In this document: positions 7,145 through 15,045 of the stretch, piece after piece
How the letters are laid out: the number at the start of each line of letters is the position of its first letter
How positions within the stretch are numbered: the first letter of the stretch is position 1
From: Candidatus Kaiserbacteria bacterium RIFCSPHIGHO2_12_FULL_53_13
GTDB lineage: Bacteria; Patescibacteriota; Minisyncoccia; Phycocordibacterales; UBA2100
Assembly (NCBI GenBank): GCA_001781555.1
Contig: MFLP01000006.1
Location: 1 to 36,951, forward strand
Length of the DNA stretch: 36,951 nucleotides
Reading direction: 5' to 3'
The notes under the pieces: model-generated
What the model was told of the DNA's origin: nothing
The model's database searches: none
The model's input: the letters and a program-made list of their open reading frames with translations, nothing else
Translations under genes and position numbers: made by a program

Positions 7145-9430
7145 ATGACGCCGCACACGTTCAGAGTAAAAGGAATGCATTGTGCTTCGTGTGCGAGCAT
7201 TATCGAGAAGACGCTTAAAAAGGTAGGAGGTGTACATACTGTGGAGGTGAACTACGGAACAGAAACGGCGAAGATAGCGTTCGACGAGCATGCGACGCAC
7301 GCGCACGCGCTTTCCGAAAAGATAAAGCCGCTCGGCTACTCGCTCGTTGTGCCTACGGCAGAATCCATGGGCATGTCAGAAGACGAGCATGCCGCCCATC
7401 TTGGACTCGGCCAATCAAAAGCAGAGAAGCTCGCGGAAATTGCCGACATGAAATGGAAAGTTATTTCCGCCATACCGCTCACCGTGTTTAGCGCTTTTGT
7501 TTTAGGCTGGGAGATTTTTGCTCAATTCAACATAAGCCCAGTCGTTCCGTATTTCTGGAAAGAATTTTTTCACCATCTTCTGCCGCTCATGGCGACGTAC
7601 ATGCTCTTTGTCGTCGGCAAGCCCTATCTGCTCGGTTTTTACCGTTTTCTCCGCTACGGCAAGGCAAACATGGACACGCTCATCGGATTAGGCACTTCCG
7701 TTGCCTATCTCTACAGTTTTGCCGTTTCTGCATTTGAAGAAACGCTTCGCCCCTTCATTAATGTTGAGCAGTCATATTATGACGTGACCATCATCGTCGT
7801 AACATTCATCGCGCTCGGGAAATATCTTGAAGCGCGCTCCAAGCTGAAGACGGGTGACGCGATAGAAAAGCTACTCAATCTGCAGGCAAAGACGGCGCTC
7901 GTTTTGCGAGATGGAAAGGAAATGGAAATTCCGGTGGACCAAGTTGTCCACGGCGAGCTTATTATCGTCAAACCGGCAGGCAAAATTCCCGTTGACGGGA
8001 TTCTTGCCGAGGGTGGGTCCTTTGTAGATGAGTCGATGATCACCGGTGAGCCGATGCCGGTTAAAAAGGGAATCGGCGACGCGGTAGTCGCAGGGACGCT
8101 CAATACCAGCGGATCGTTCACATTTAAGGCGACGAAAGTCGGCTCTGAAACAATGCTTGCTCATATAGTGAAAATGGTTGAAGAGGCGCAGGGAAGCCGC
8201 GCCCCGATACAGGCGCTCGCGGACAAGATATCGTCTGTATTTGTACCCGTTGTGCTGGTTCTTGCGCTCTTGTCGCTCGGCGCGTGGCTTGTCATAGGGT
8301 CTCAATATCTCGGATTTTCTCAGGCGCTCTCGTTCGGATTAGTGTCATTCGTGGGCATTCTCGTGATTGCGTGCCCGTGCGCCTTGGGACTTGCGACGCC
8401 GACGGCGATCATCGTGGGCGTTGGAAAGGGTGCAAAGGAGGGGATTCTCGTCAAAGATGCGGCTACGCTTGAGAAACTGCATAGGGTAAATGTAGTTGTC
8501 GCGGACAAGACCGGAACTATCACGAAAGGCAAACCGGAGCTCGTCTCACTCCAGAATCTCTCGAAGGAAAGCGATGATAAATTGGCGGCGACACTTGCAT
8601 CTCTTGAAAATAAATCCGAGCATCCTATTGCTCATGCAATTGTTTCCTATGCAAAAGAGAAGGGCATTGCGCTTTTGCCTGTTGAACAGTTTGAGGCGGT
8701 AAAAGGGAAAGGACTTACCGGCGTTATTGGCGGAGTGCGTTACTTCGTTGGCAGTGCAAAGCTTGCCCAAGAACATGGCGCGCCGCTCCAATCGCTTGAG
8801 AAAGATACCGCTGAAGGGAAAACTCCGGTCATTCTTGTTGCAGAAAATACAGTTCTTGCCGTGACGATGATCGCGGACCAAGTGAAACCAGAGGCAATCT
8901 CCGCAGTGAGAGATCTGCACGCGCTCGGAATTAAGGTAGTGATGCTGACGGGAGATGACAAGAATACGGCCGCGTTCATAGCGGCTCAAGTGGGGATCGA
9001 CGAAGTTGTCGCGGAAGTTCTGCCTGAAGACAAGTTGAAGAAAATAAAGGAATTTCAGGCGCAGGGCAAGGTCGTCGCGATGGCAGGGGACGGAGTCAAC
9101 GACGCGCCTGCATTAGCCCAGGCGGATGTCGGGATCGCCATGGCGACGGGGACGGATGTCGCCATTGAATCTGCTGGCATCACGCTTCTTCATGGGGACA
9201 TATCAAAGTTAGTGAAAGCAATCCGGCTTTCAAAAATGACAATGCGCGGCATCAAGCAGAACCTTTTCTGGGCCTTCATATACAATATTGTAGGCATCCC
9301 GCTTGCGAGCGGCGTTTTCTATCCGCTGTTCGGATGGCTTCTCTCGCCGGTGTTCGCAGGCTTTGCAATGGCATTCAGCAGTGTTAGCGTTGTATTGAAC
9401 TCACTGCGCCTGAAGACTAAGAATCTATGA
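7145..9430 (+). CDS. copA: Cu(I)-exporting P1B-type ATPase
   Basis: This 761-residue P1B-1 ATPase would export Cu(I) from the cytoplasm. In order it has one N-terminal HMA domain with GMHCASC (Cys13, Cys16), membrane helices, the actuator motif ITGEP, the membrane CPC motif (Cys410-Pro-Cys412), the phosphorylated Asp454 in DKTGT, the SEHP histidine motif of the nucleotide domain, GDGVND, and the final helices. Those helices carry the copper-type Asn/Tyr (YNIVGIP) and MAFSS signatures. Together these point to copper rather than zinc or cadmium. The gene starts one base after the csoR stop and overlaps the next gene by four bases, so it is translated as part of one operon. Confidence 0.95.
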   Translation: MTPHTFRVKGMHCASCASIIEKTLKKVGGVHTVEVNYGTETAKIAFDEHATHAHALSEKIKPLGYSLVVPTAESMGMSEDEHAAHLGLGQSKAEKLAEIADMKWKVISAIPLTVFSAFVLGWEIFAQFNISPVVPYFWKEFFHHLLPLMATYMLFVVGKPYLLGFYRFLRYGKANMDTLIGLGTSVAYLYSFAVSAFEETLRPFINVEQSYYDVTIIVVTFIALGKYLEARSKLKTGDAIEKLLNLQAKTALVLRDGKEMEIPVDQVVHGELIIVKPAGKIPVDGILAEGGSFVDESMITGEPMPVKKGIGDAVVAGTLNTSGSFTFKATKVGSETMLAHIVKMVEEAQGSRAPIQALADKISSVFVPVVLVLALLSLGAWLVIGSQYLGFSQALSFGLVSFVGILVIACPCALGLATPTAIIVGVGKGAKEGILVKDAATLEKLHRVNVVVADKTGTITKGKPELVSLQNLSKESDDKLAATLASLENKSEHPIAHAIVSYAKEKGIALLPVEQFEAVKGKGLTGVIGGVRYFVGSAKLAQEHGAPLQSLEKDTAEGKTPVILVAENTVLAVTMIADQVKPEAISAVRDLHALGIKVVMLTGDDKNTAAFIAAQVGIDEVVAEVLPEDKLKKIKEFQAQGKVVAMAGDGVNDAPALAQADVGIAMATGTDVAIESAGITLLHGDISKLVKAIRLSKMTMRGIKQNLFWAFIYNIVGIPLASGVFYPLFGWLLSPVFAGFAMAFSSVSVVLNSLRLKTKNL

Positions 9431-9846
9431 GATATAATATGTCATCCACTAAACAAATACTCGCGGCGCTCATACTCGCGGCGCTTCTCGTTATTGTTTT
9501 CTTTAGTTTTGCCACAATGACGCACATTGCGGACGGACGCATGCAGAGCAACTGCCCGTTCTCAACTATGGGAGCCCCGCTGTGCCCGCAGGACGTAGTC
9601 GCTGTCGCCGTTCACCACATATCCGCGTATCAATCGCTTCTGAACGCACCCTTGGTGCCCAGTGTCTCGATGTTCATTGTTGTTTTGCTCATGCTTGTCT
9701 ATGGAGCGTTCATATTTTTGGTTCGTTCGCCACTGCCAAAACCTTATCTCGTAAGGTACTTCTATAATTCCCCGCCGTCCTATTCCAGAAGTAGAGAAAT
9801 AACACGCTGGCTTTCGTTGTTTGAGCACAGTCCCTCTTTGCTCTAG
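9427..9846 (+). CDS. Membrane protein of the copper operon, unknown
   Basis: This 139-residue protein overlaps the copA stop by ATGA. It has an N-terminal hydrophobic segment (about 8-28), an extracytoplasmic stretch with two cysteines in [14 protein letters not shown] and a histidine pair in AVHHIS, a second hydrophobic segment (about 75-98), and a basic tail. The Cys, Met and His content between the segments could bind Cu(I), but this is inference, and I do not recognise a family. A second in-frame ATG at 9439 is an alternative start. It ends just before a hairpin pair that probably terminates the operon. Confidence 0.7.
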   Translation: MRYNMSSTKQILAALILAALLVIVFFSFATMTHIADGRMQSNCPFSTMGAPLCPQDVVAVAVHHISAYQSLLNAPLVPSVSMFIVVLLMLVYGAFIFLVRSPLPKPYLVRYFYNSPPSYSRSREITRWLSLFEHSPSLL

Positions 9847-9848
9847 AA

Positions 9849-9904
9849 GCGCCAGGAAAGCTCTTGCTTCCCTGGTGCCTGCTCTCGCTTATCGGCGGGT
9901 TTTT
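9849..9904 (+). terminator. Double-hairpin terminator after the csoR-copA operon
   Basis: The first hairpin (9849-9878) has a 13-position stem with one A-C mismatch and one G-T wobble around a TCTT loop. It overlaps a second stem (about 9878-9899, CCTGCT with GGCGGG, two wobbles) that is followed by TTTTT at 9900-9904. The second has classical terminator form. Confidence 0.5.
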
Positions 9905-9937
9905 GCTTTTGTCATTAAAAGACCAATTCTAATTGCC

Positions 9938-10456
9938 ATGAAATCAAAAACACTTATCAACATTGCTCTCCTCGTTCTTGTGATTGTCGGCCTCTTCGCG
10001 TGGGGCTATGCCGGAAGAGTCGGCACTACGGCCAGTGTTCAGGGCGCTTCCGGAGCCAGTGGGACCTCGAAAAGCGTCCTTACCGCTCCGGAAAACTTCT
10101 ATGATTTCGGGACGATCTCAATGAAGAACGGCAATGTGAGCAAGGAATTCCAGGTAAGCAACTCAACTGGCGAAGACATAACCATCTCTACAGTATTCAC
10201 TTCCTGCATGTGTACGCTCGCTTACATCGTTGGGGCGGATGGAAGCGCCAAAGGCCCGTTTGGCATGCCGGGCATGGGCTATGTTCCGCCGGCAGATGAA
10301 ACCATTCATGCGGGCGAGAGCCGCGTGGTCCGTGTCATTTATAACCCGAACGCTCACGGTCCGGCAGGTGTCGGGCGGATCGACAGGTTCGTGACCCTCA
10401 CGGATTCCAGAGGCGGCACGCTAGAGCTTGAAATAAAAGCTCTTGTAACACCCTGA
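9938..10456 (+). CDS. DUF1573 family anchored protein
   Basis: This 172-residue protein has an N-terminal hydrophobic anchor (about residues 7-25), then a beta-sandwich with the DUF1573 (PF07610) signature: NFYDFGTISMKNGNVSKEFQVSNSTGEDITI. After that comes a cysteine pair in TSCMCTL and a late VIYNPN strand. The fold is Ig-like and extracytoplasmic. Family members often lie beside thiol-disulfide or copper genes, as here beside a CcdA-like gene one base downstream. Met residues in FGMPGMGY may add metal sites. The ATG at 9938 is chosen because the anchor starts there; the open frame extends further upstream into the terminator region. Confidence 0.82.
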   Translation: MKSKTLINIALLVLVIVGLFAWGYAGRVGTTASVQGASGASGTSKSVLTAPENFYDFGTISMKNGNVSKEFQVSNSTGEDITISTVFTSCMCTLAYIVGADGSAKGPFGMPGMGYVPPADETIHAGESRVVRVIYNPNAHGPAGVGRIDRFVTLTDSRGGTLELEIKALVTP

Positions 10457-10457
10457 T

Positions 10458-11237
10458 ATGCGCCGGCTGATTGTCATTGCGAGCGTTATCGGTGCATTCA
10501 TTCTTGGGATTGTTGTCCTCAAATTCAGCCCCGCAACCTCAGCACTTATATGGAACATGAGCCAGGGCGGAGCATGGCTCTTGCCGCTCGTACTCATCTC
10601 ATCGCTCTTGGATAGCGTCCATCCGTGCTCGTTCTCCATTCTCCTCATCACTATAGCGTTCTTGTTCGGGTTGCAGATGACGCGGGAAAAAATCCTGCGG
10701 ATCGGAGGCGTGTACATCGCCGGCATCTTTGCGTCATACCTCCTCATCGGTCTCGGCCTTCTCAAAGTCCTACATCTCTTCAATACACCGCACTTCATGG
10801 GGAAGCTCGGCGCCTCGCTCCTAATTCTCTTCGGAATCATCAATCTCCTTAACAGGTTCTTTCCTGATATGCCGATCAAGCTCAAAATGCCGGGGATCGT
10901 GCACCGGCCGATGGCGGCGCTCTTGGAGAGAACATCCGTCGTGGCGGCATTCGGGCTCGGGATACTCGTCGGCATCTGCCAGTTCCCGTGCATGGGCGGG
11001 CCGTACCTCATGGTGATAGGGCTTCTGCGCGACAGCCAGACGTATCTGGCGGGATTCTGGTATCTGCTACTGTACAACCTCGTTCTCATCGTTCCCCTGG
11101 TGCTCGTCCTGTGGTTCTCCGCCGACAAGAGCGTGGTAGACAAGATGCAGGAGTGGAAGCGCGAAAATCTCCAGCGCGTCCGCCTGGTCGCGGGCACTGC
11201 CATGATAATTCTAGGTGCACTTATTCTCATCGTCTAA
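10458..11237 (+). CDS. CcdA/DsbD-type thiol-disulfide transmembrane protein
   Basis: This 259-residue polytopic protein belongs to the CcdA / DsbD transmembrane-domain group, which moves reducing equivalents from cytoplasmic thioredoxin to extracytoplasmic thiols. Conserved cysteines appear in DSVHPCSFSI (Cys57) and in GICQFPCMGGPY (Cys174, Cys178), each followed by the expected membrane helix. About seven hydrophobic segments are seen, one more at the N-terminus than short CcdA. It lies one base after the DUF1573 stop and five bases before the next gene. The exact partner is unknown; no thioredoxin-like gene with a CxxC active site is nearby. Confidence 0.85.
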   Translation: MRRLIVIASVIGAFILGIVVLKFSPATSALIWNMSQGGAWLLPLVLISSLLDSVHPCSFSILLITIAFLFGLQMTREKILRIGGVYIAGIFASYLLIGLGLLKVLHLFNTPHFMGKLGASLLILFGIINLLNRFFPDMPIKLKMPGIVHRPMAALLERTSVVAAFGLGILVGICQFPCMGGPYLMVIGLLRDSQTYLAGFWYLLLYNLVLIVPLVLVLWFSADKSVVDKMQEWKRENLQRVRLVAGTAMIILGALILIV

Positions 11238-11242
11238 AAGGT

Positions 11243-11689
11243 ATGCTCATTACTATCACCGTCATATCGGTCCTCATCGTCTCAGGAGCGGCGTGGCTCG
11301 CAAGCCGGATCCTGCCGTTTAAGGTTTGTCCGATCTGTGCCGGAGTGTTCCTCACGTGGACGGGACTCGTCGCCGCGCACCTCTTGGGCTACCAGATCAA
11401 CCTCGTAGTTCCCGCGCTCCTCATGGGCGGATCAGTCGTCGGTATCGCTTATCAGCTTGAGAAGAAATTCCGCGGCTCGGCAGGCACGCTTCTTCTCTGG
11501 AAAACGTTCTTTATTCCGGCTGGTTTCGCTGCCGCGTATAGTCTCCTCGCGCAACTGTGGACGGCGCTTATCTTGACGACGTTCTTTCTCTTCTTGATAA
11601 CGCTTCTGTTCTTGTCTTCAGGCGGCAGGCCGGGAGCGCGCGAAGAGACGGTCGGGAACATTGAGAAGAATATGGAAGATTGCTGCTGA
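11243..11689 (+). CDS. CPIC-motif membrane protein, unknown
   Basis: This 148-residue protein has four to five hydrophobic segments. Near the N-terminus, at the boundary of the first helix, is KVCPICAGV with a CxxC pair, and the protein ends in DCC. I recognise no named family. The CxxC at a membrane boundary and the position five bases after the CcdA-like gene suggest a redox or metal partner of that protein. An AAAAGG stretch one base before the ATG is a weak, closely spaced ribosome binding site. The gene is followed by tandem in-frame-independent stops in an AT-rich spacer. Confidence 0.65.
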   Translation: MLITITVISVLIVSGAAWLASRILPFKVCPICAGVFLTWTGLVAAHLLGYQINLVVPALLMGGSVVGIAYQLEKKFRGSAGTLLLWKTFFIPAGFAAAYSLLAQLWTALILTTFFLFLITLLFLSSGGRPGAREETVGNIEKNMEDCC

Positions 11690-11721
11690 TTAATAATTAA
11701 TAATTAAAATCAAATTATGTT

Positions 11722-12693
11722 ATGGAAACAAATACCCCAGTAGAAACGATAAGAGGGTCTATCCAAGAGTACGCGACTCCGGTGAGCATCGTGATCGCCG
11801 GGATTGCCATCGCGGTATCGATGTACGCAATTCAGGCGGAGCGCCCTGCGGGCGTCGTCTCTGACGCGGGCGCGCAAGTGCGGCTCGAGGAATCGGTTAT
11901 GCCCGCGTCCGGAGTCGTACTGCCTGTTGTGTGGGGTGATCTTGGCGCGCGACTTGTCGAATCCGGCGCGATCGATGCCGACAAGCTCCGGCAGATGTAC
12001 GAGTCCAGGGGGACATGGAACAAGGAATACGAGTGGCTCCTTGTCGGACGCGAAAATGGAAAGTTAACGATAACGAGAGAGAACTCGGGATATCTCCTGA
12101 ATCTGCTGTGGGCTTTCGGACTTGCCAACAAGAGTACAATTCTTGAGGATACATCAGAGATGATGAATCCGGGATATGGCGGTGCGGAGAACTTCGCATC
12201 AACAGGCGGATGGACAGTGGCAAAAGGCAATGCGATGGAACACTACAACATGCATGCGCTCGTGGAGCTGGCGCCAGAGCAGCAAGTGCTCGTTGACCGC
12301 GTGTCGCGGAACATCTACAGGCCGTGCTGCGGGAACTCTACGCATTTCCCGGATTGCAATCACGGAATGGCGATGCTCGGATTTCTGGAATTGATGGCCA
12401 GCCAGGGTGTCGGTGAAGAAGACATGTACAAAGCGGCCCTTGCGGTGAACTCGTATTGGTTCCCGGATACCTATCTCACAATTGCAGAATACATGCAAAA
12501 CAGAGGCATTAACTGGAAGAAAGTCTCGCCGCAAGAAATGCTGGGTGCCAATTATTCAAGTGCCGCGGGATTCCGGAATATCATGTCGCAGGTCGGCGCG
12601 ACTTCTAACGGTGGCAGTGGAAGCGGCTGTGGCGTAGAGGCCGGAGGAGCACCCGCTCCGCAACAGCGGCAGCAAAGCGGATGCGGCATATGA
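11722..12693 (+). CDS. Anchored Cys/His-rich protein of the copper island, unknown family
   Basis: This 323-residue protein has one hydrophobic anchor (about 17-37) and a large extracytoplasmic part. It carries an aromatic-rich helical domain and then a dense ligand cluster, PCCGNSTHFPDCNHGM (Pro201 to Met216) with Cys202, Cys203, His208, Cys212, His214 and Met216. The tail is low-complexity and holds two GCG motifs (SGCGVEAGG and SGCGI). I do not know a named family for it. The ligand set would suit Cu or Zn binding. Its place between a thiol-redox set and copper genes supports a role in metal handling outside the cell, which is inference. A TAAAAT hexamer lies 11 nt before the ATG. Confidence 0.7.
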   Translation: METNTPVETIRGSIQEYATPVSIVIAGIAIAVSMYAIQAERPAGVVSDAGAQVRLEESVMPASGVVLPVVWGDLGARLVESGAIDADKLRQMYESRGTWNKEYEWLLVGRENGKLTITRENSGYLLNLLWAFGLANKSTILEDTSEMMNPGYGGAENFASTGGWTVAKGNAMEHYNMHALVELAPEQQVLVDRVSRNIYRPCCGNSTHFPDCNHGMAMLGFLELMASQGVGEEDMYKAALAVNSYWFPDTYLTIAEYMQNRGINWKKVSPQEMLGANYSSAAGFRNIMSQVGATSNGGSGSGCGVEAGGAPAPQQRQQSGCGI

Positions 12694-12711
12694 AGGAATA
12701 TTTACGCTTAA

Positions 12712-12717
12712 CATAAT
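12712..12717 (+). promoter_or_regulatory. Putative -10 (CATAAT) for the His-rich gene
   Basis: CATAAT ends 5 nt before the ATG at 12723, in the 29-nt gap after the previous stop. Confidence 0.4.
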
Positions 12718-12722
12718 TCACC

Positions 12723-13004
12723 ATGCATAACCACAACAATACAGACAACGGCCATGATAATCACAAGCACATGATGTGGATGATGCTCATCTGCTGCGCA
12801 TTGCCGCTCGTTATACTGCTTTTCGGCGGTGGCGCGTTGTTCTCTGACGGGTATCTCACGAAAGTTCTCATTGGTGCTTTTGCTGTCGCATGCATTTGGA
12901 TGATGTTCAAAAGGCACGGGAATCCTGACGAAAACAGCGCAACTAATGTGGCTGAAAAACTGGAGAAGGACACCGGGAATAAGCATGATAACTGTTGTCA
13001 TTAG
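12723..13004 (+). CDS. His-rich small membrane protein (DUF2933-like)
   Basis: This 93-residue protein starts with a histidine/asparagine-rich stretch (MHNHNNTDNGHDNHKHMMWMM), then two hydrophobic segments with MLICCALPLVILLFGGG, and ends in HDNCCH. The His/Met head and Cys-Cys-His tail look like metal ligands. The membrane core resembles DUF2933 proteins found near copper and mercury genes, but that match is weak by eye. It probably sits in the cytoplasmic membrane and binds Cu(I) or a related metal. Confidence 0.6.
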   Translation: MHNHNNTDNGHDNHKHMMWMMLICCALPLVILLFGGGALFSDGYLTKVLIGAFAVACIWMMFKRHGNPDENSATNVAEKLEKDTGNKHDNCCH

Positions 13005-13019
13005 CCTTCCGTCGAGAGG

Positions 13020-13025
13020 TATAAT
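13020..13025 (+). promoter_or_regulatory. Possible -10 (TATAAT) for the DUF5676-like gene
   Basis: A consensus TATAAT lies 39 nt before the ATG at 13065, so this transcript would have a leader. A TATTAT at 13041-13046 is an alternative. Confidence 0.35.
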
Positions 13026-13064
13026 GAACAGGCAGCGATCTATTATCAATTAGTAAAAGTAATT

Positions 13065-13319
13065 ATGATCAATACAAATCATCTTCTCAAAGTCACCGCG
13101 GCGTGGGTCAGCATTGTGTATGTCGTTTGCTTTCTTGGAGTAGCGTTATTTCCGGGCATTCGACCGGCATTTATGTATTACGGACTTCACACGACAACGA
13201 ACTTGGGCGAAAACGTCATGACGCTCACAACGTTTGTCTCCGGTCTTGCGGTATGGAACGTGGTCGCATACTTGGCGGTCGGCTTGTTTGCAGTCCTTTT
13301 TAACAGAATTAAAGCTTAA
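13065..13319 (+). CDS. Small two-helix membrane protein (DUF5676-like)
   Basis: This 84-residue protein has two long hydrophobic segments separated by an extracytoplasmic loop (PGIRPAFMYYGLHTTTNLGENVMTLTTF). The pattern resembles DUF5676, small membrane proteins seen beside heavy-metal genes. The function is unknown. It is two bases upstream of a 45-residue peptide gene, so the two are probably cotranslated. Confidence 0.6.
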   Translation: MINTNHLLKVTAAWVSIVYVVCFLGVALFPGIRPAFMYYGLHTTTNLGENVMTLTTFVSGLAVWNVVAYLAVGLFAVLFNRIKA

Positions 13320-13321
13320 TT

Positions 13322-13459
13322 ATGATGGGATACGGAAATTGGGGATACAGCTCGATGATGGGCGGAATCGGCACGTTTGGTTTTCTCACGTGGCTGGTGA
13401 TACTCATTGACCTCACTCTCGTTGGCATCTGGCTCTGGCAGCAGGTTACGAAGAAATAA
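13322..13459 (+). CDS. 45-residue Met/Gly/Trp membrane peptide
   Basis: The ATG follows the upstream stop by two bases, and the frame is open for 45 codons to TAA at 13457-13459. The N-terminus is rich in Met, Gly, Tyr and Trp (MMGYGNWGYSSMMGG). It is followed by one hydrophobic helix (about 19-39) and a KK end. Similar Met/Gly-headed micro-membrane proteins occur in metal-resistance loci, and the Met residues could be Cu(I) ligands. A second ATG directly follows the first. The composition and tight coupling make it a real gene in my view, though short. Confidence 0.6.
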   Translation: MMGYGNWGYSSMMGGIGTFGFLTWLVILIDLTLVGIWLWQQVTKK

Positions 13460-13489
13460 AAAATACTCGGAGTGGAGTTCATACACATA

Positions 13490-13499
13490 TCAGCGCTGA
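13490..13499. repeat. 10-bp palindrome upstream of the HMA-DsbD_2 gene
   Basis: A perfect TCAGCGCTGA lies 47 bp upstream of the next -10. It could be an operator half or chance; it does not resemble the csoR palindrome. Confidence 0.25.
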
Positions 13500-13545
13500 A
13501 AATAGCGGCGTGCATTTGTGTTGCTGTTGTAGACAGGAGACGAAA

Positions 13546-13554
13546 TGATAAGAT
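13546..13554 (+). promoter_or_regulatory. Extended -10 (TGA-TAAGAT) for the HMA-DsbD_2 gene
   Basis: TGA plus TAAGAT ends 11 nt before the ATG at 13566. The same nine bases occur before the S41-like gene at 17558. Confidence 0.55.
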
Positions 13555-13565
13555 GATGAACTCTC

Positions 13566-14597
13566 ATGACTAATTCAAATCAAAAGACATACATATTTCA
13601 CGTCCGCGGCATGCACTGCGACGCGTGCACGCTTCTCATTGAAGAGACTTTCAAGGAGTTGCCGTACGTTTCCCGCGTTCATGCGTCGCTTCCGAATCAT
13701 CAAGTGACTATCACGGGAAATTTCTCGGAGCCACTGGAATTAATCGCAGAAAAACTCACCGAACTGGTAAAAAGCCACGGATACACGGTCTCGTTGGAAA
13801 AATCACAGAAAAGTGCGGGGTGGGGGGATTTTGTGTACGCATTGCCGATTGCCCTCGTAACAATTGTTGGATTTTTCGCGCTTCAGAAGGCCGGTTTTGC
13901 TAATCTCATTACTTCCTCGAATGTCACGTATGGAACTGCATTCATTATCGGGCTCATCGCCTCTGTGTCCACATGTCTCGCCGTCGTCGGCGGCCTCGTC
14001 CTTTCTCTTTCGGCAAGTTCTGCAAAGGAAGGCGGCACGTGGCGGACGCAGACCATGTTCCACGTTGGCAGATTAGGCGGATTTTTCGTGCTTGGCGGCG
14101 CTATCGGTGCCGTCGGGAGCTCTCTTCATCTCGGACTCAATGCGAACATCGTGCTTGGCATCGTTGTCGCGCTCGTGATGCTTATCCTCGGCATAAATCT
14201 GCTCGACGTATTTCATTTCACGAAGCGGCTACAGTTCACGCTCCCAAAATGGATATCGCGGCATGTCGTGCGCGGGAGCCGGCATGACCACTATCTGGCG
14301 CCGCTTCTTGTCGGCGTCGGGACTTTCTTTCTGCCTTGCGGATTTACTCAGTCAATGCAGCTTTACGCGCTTACGACGGGGAGCTTCATGAAAGGCGCAC
14401 TTACGATGACCGTCTTTGCACTCGGCACTCTACCAGTGCTCGCACTCCTATCCTTCGGTTCTCTCAATATTGCACACAAATCGTGGAAGGGAATATTCTT
14501 TAAAACTGCCGGGATTATCGTCATAGCACTCGCGCTGCTGAATCTCGCAAATGCTCTTGCAACGGCGGGGATCATCTCCCCTGTATTCAATATCTGA
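13566..14597 (+). CDS. HMA domain fused to DsbD_2/TauE-like membrane domain
   Basis: The first 75 residues are a heavy-metal-associated (HMA) domain with GMHCDAC (Cys18, Cys21), a Cu(I)-binding site. From about residue 85 there are about seven membrane helices of the DsbD_2 / SafE-like (PF13386) type. The conserved cysteine is in SVSTCLAVVGG (near 137), and LPCGFTQSMQLYAL appears in the second half (about 256-269). In other bacteria such proteins accompany copper delivery to extracytoplasmic enzymes. Here it probably moves copper or electrons between the HMA site and outer partners. The cupredoxin gene follows after three bases. Confidence 0.88.
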   Translation: MTNSNQKTYIFHVRGMHCDACTLLIEETFKELPYVSRVHASLPNHQVTITGNFSEPLELIAEKLTELVKSHGYTVSLEKSQKSAGWGDFVYALPIALVTIVGFFALQKAGFANLITSSNVTYGTAFIIGLIASVSTCLAVVGGLVLSLSASSAKEGGTWRTQTMFHVGRLGGFFVLGGAIGAVGSSLHLGLNANIVLGIVVALVMLILGINLLDVFHFTKRLQFTLPKWISRHVVRGSRHDHYLAPLLVGVGTFFLPCGFTQSMQLYALTTGSFMKGALTMTVFALGTLPVLALLSFGSLNIAHKSWKGIFFKTAGIIVIALALLNLANALATAGIISPVFNI

Positions 14598-14600
14598 CCT

Positions 14601-14999
14601 ATGAACAAAGCAATTTTTATCTCTATCGGCATAAGCGCACTCTTGGTAGGAGGAATGTTCTGGTTCGTCAGCGGAAATATCGATGTTGGTGCGAATGCGG
14701 CAGGGGACACATCGGCCGTTTCTATATCCGATGGCAAACAATTTATTGACGTGTCTGCAAAGGGCGGCTACTCCCCGCGCGTGATCCTCGCTAAGGCCGG
14801 CACGCCGACCATACTGCGCGTGAAAACGAGCGGGACTTTTGATTGCTCCGCGAGTCTCGTTATCCCGAAACTCTCATACCAGAAATTCCTCCAGCCGTCG
14901 GGAACTGAAGAAATCGCGATTTCTGCGGAACAAGCGCAGGGCACGATGCAGGGCTTATGCTCGATGGGAATGTACAATTTCCAGATAAAGTTCCAATAA
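14601..14999 (+). CDS. Anchored cupredoxin-like protein
   Basis: This 132-residue protein has an N-terminal hydrophobic anchor (about 5-24) and a cupredoxin-type beta-sandwich. Visible type-1-like ligand motifs are TFDCSASLVIP in the middle and GLCSMGMYNFQI at the end (Cys followed by Met residues). The usual first histidine is not obvious, so it may be a Cu(I)-binding chaperone rather than a blue electron carrier. It should sit outside the membrane and could receive copper from the upstream HMA-DsbD_2 protein, with which it forms a two-gene operon. Confidence 0.82.
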   Translation: MNKAIFISIGISALLVGGMFWFVSGNIDVGANAAGDTSAVSISDGKQFIDVSAKGGYSPRVILAKAGTPTILRVKTSGTFDCSASLVIPKLSYQKFLQPSGTEEIAISAEQAQGTMQGLCSMGMYNFQIKFQ

Positions 15000-15029
15000 A
15001 AAGAACGCCACGACCGGTATTATCCGGGC

Positions 15030-15035
15030 TATACT
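15030..15035 (+). promoter_or_regulatory. Putative -10 (TATACT) for the MFS gene
   Basis: TATACT ends 10 nt before the ATG at 15046. No clear -35. Confidence 0.45.
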
Positions 15036-15045
15036 GTAGTCGCAC

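Noticed and set aside
10988-11689. Start of the CPIC protein at 10988
   Set aside because: The first 85 codons of that frame are a shadow of the CcdA-like gene; the ATG at 11243 begins a clean membrane protein.
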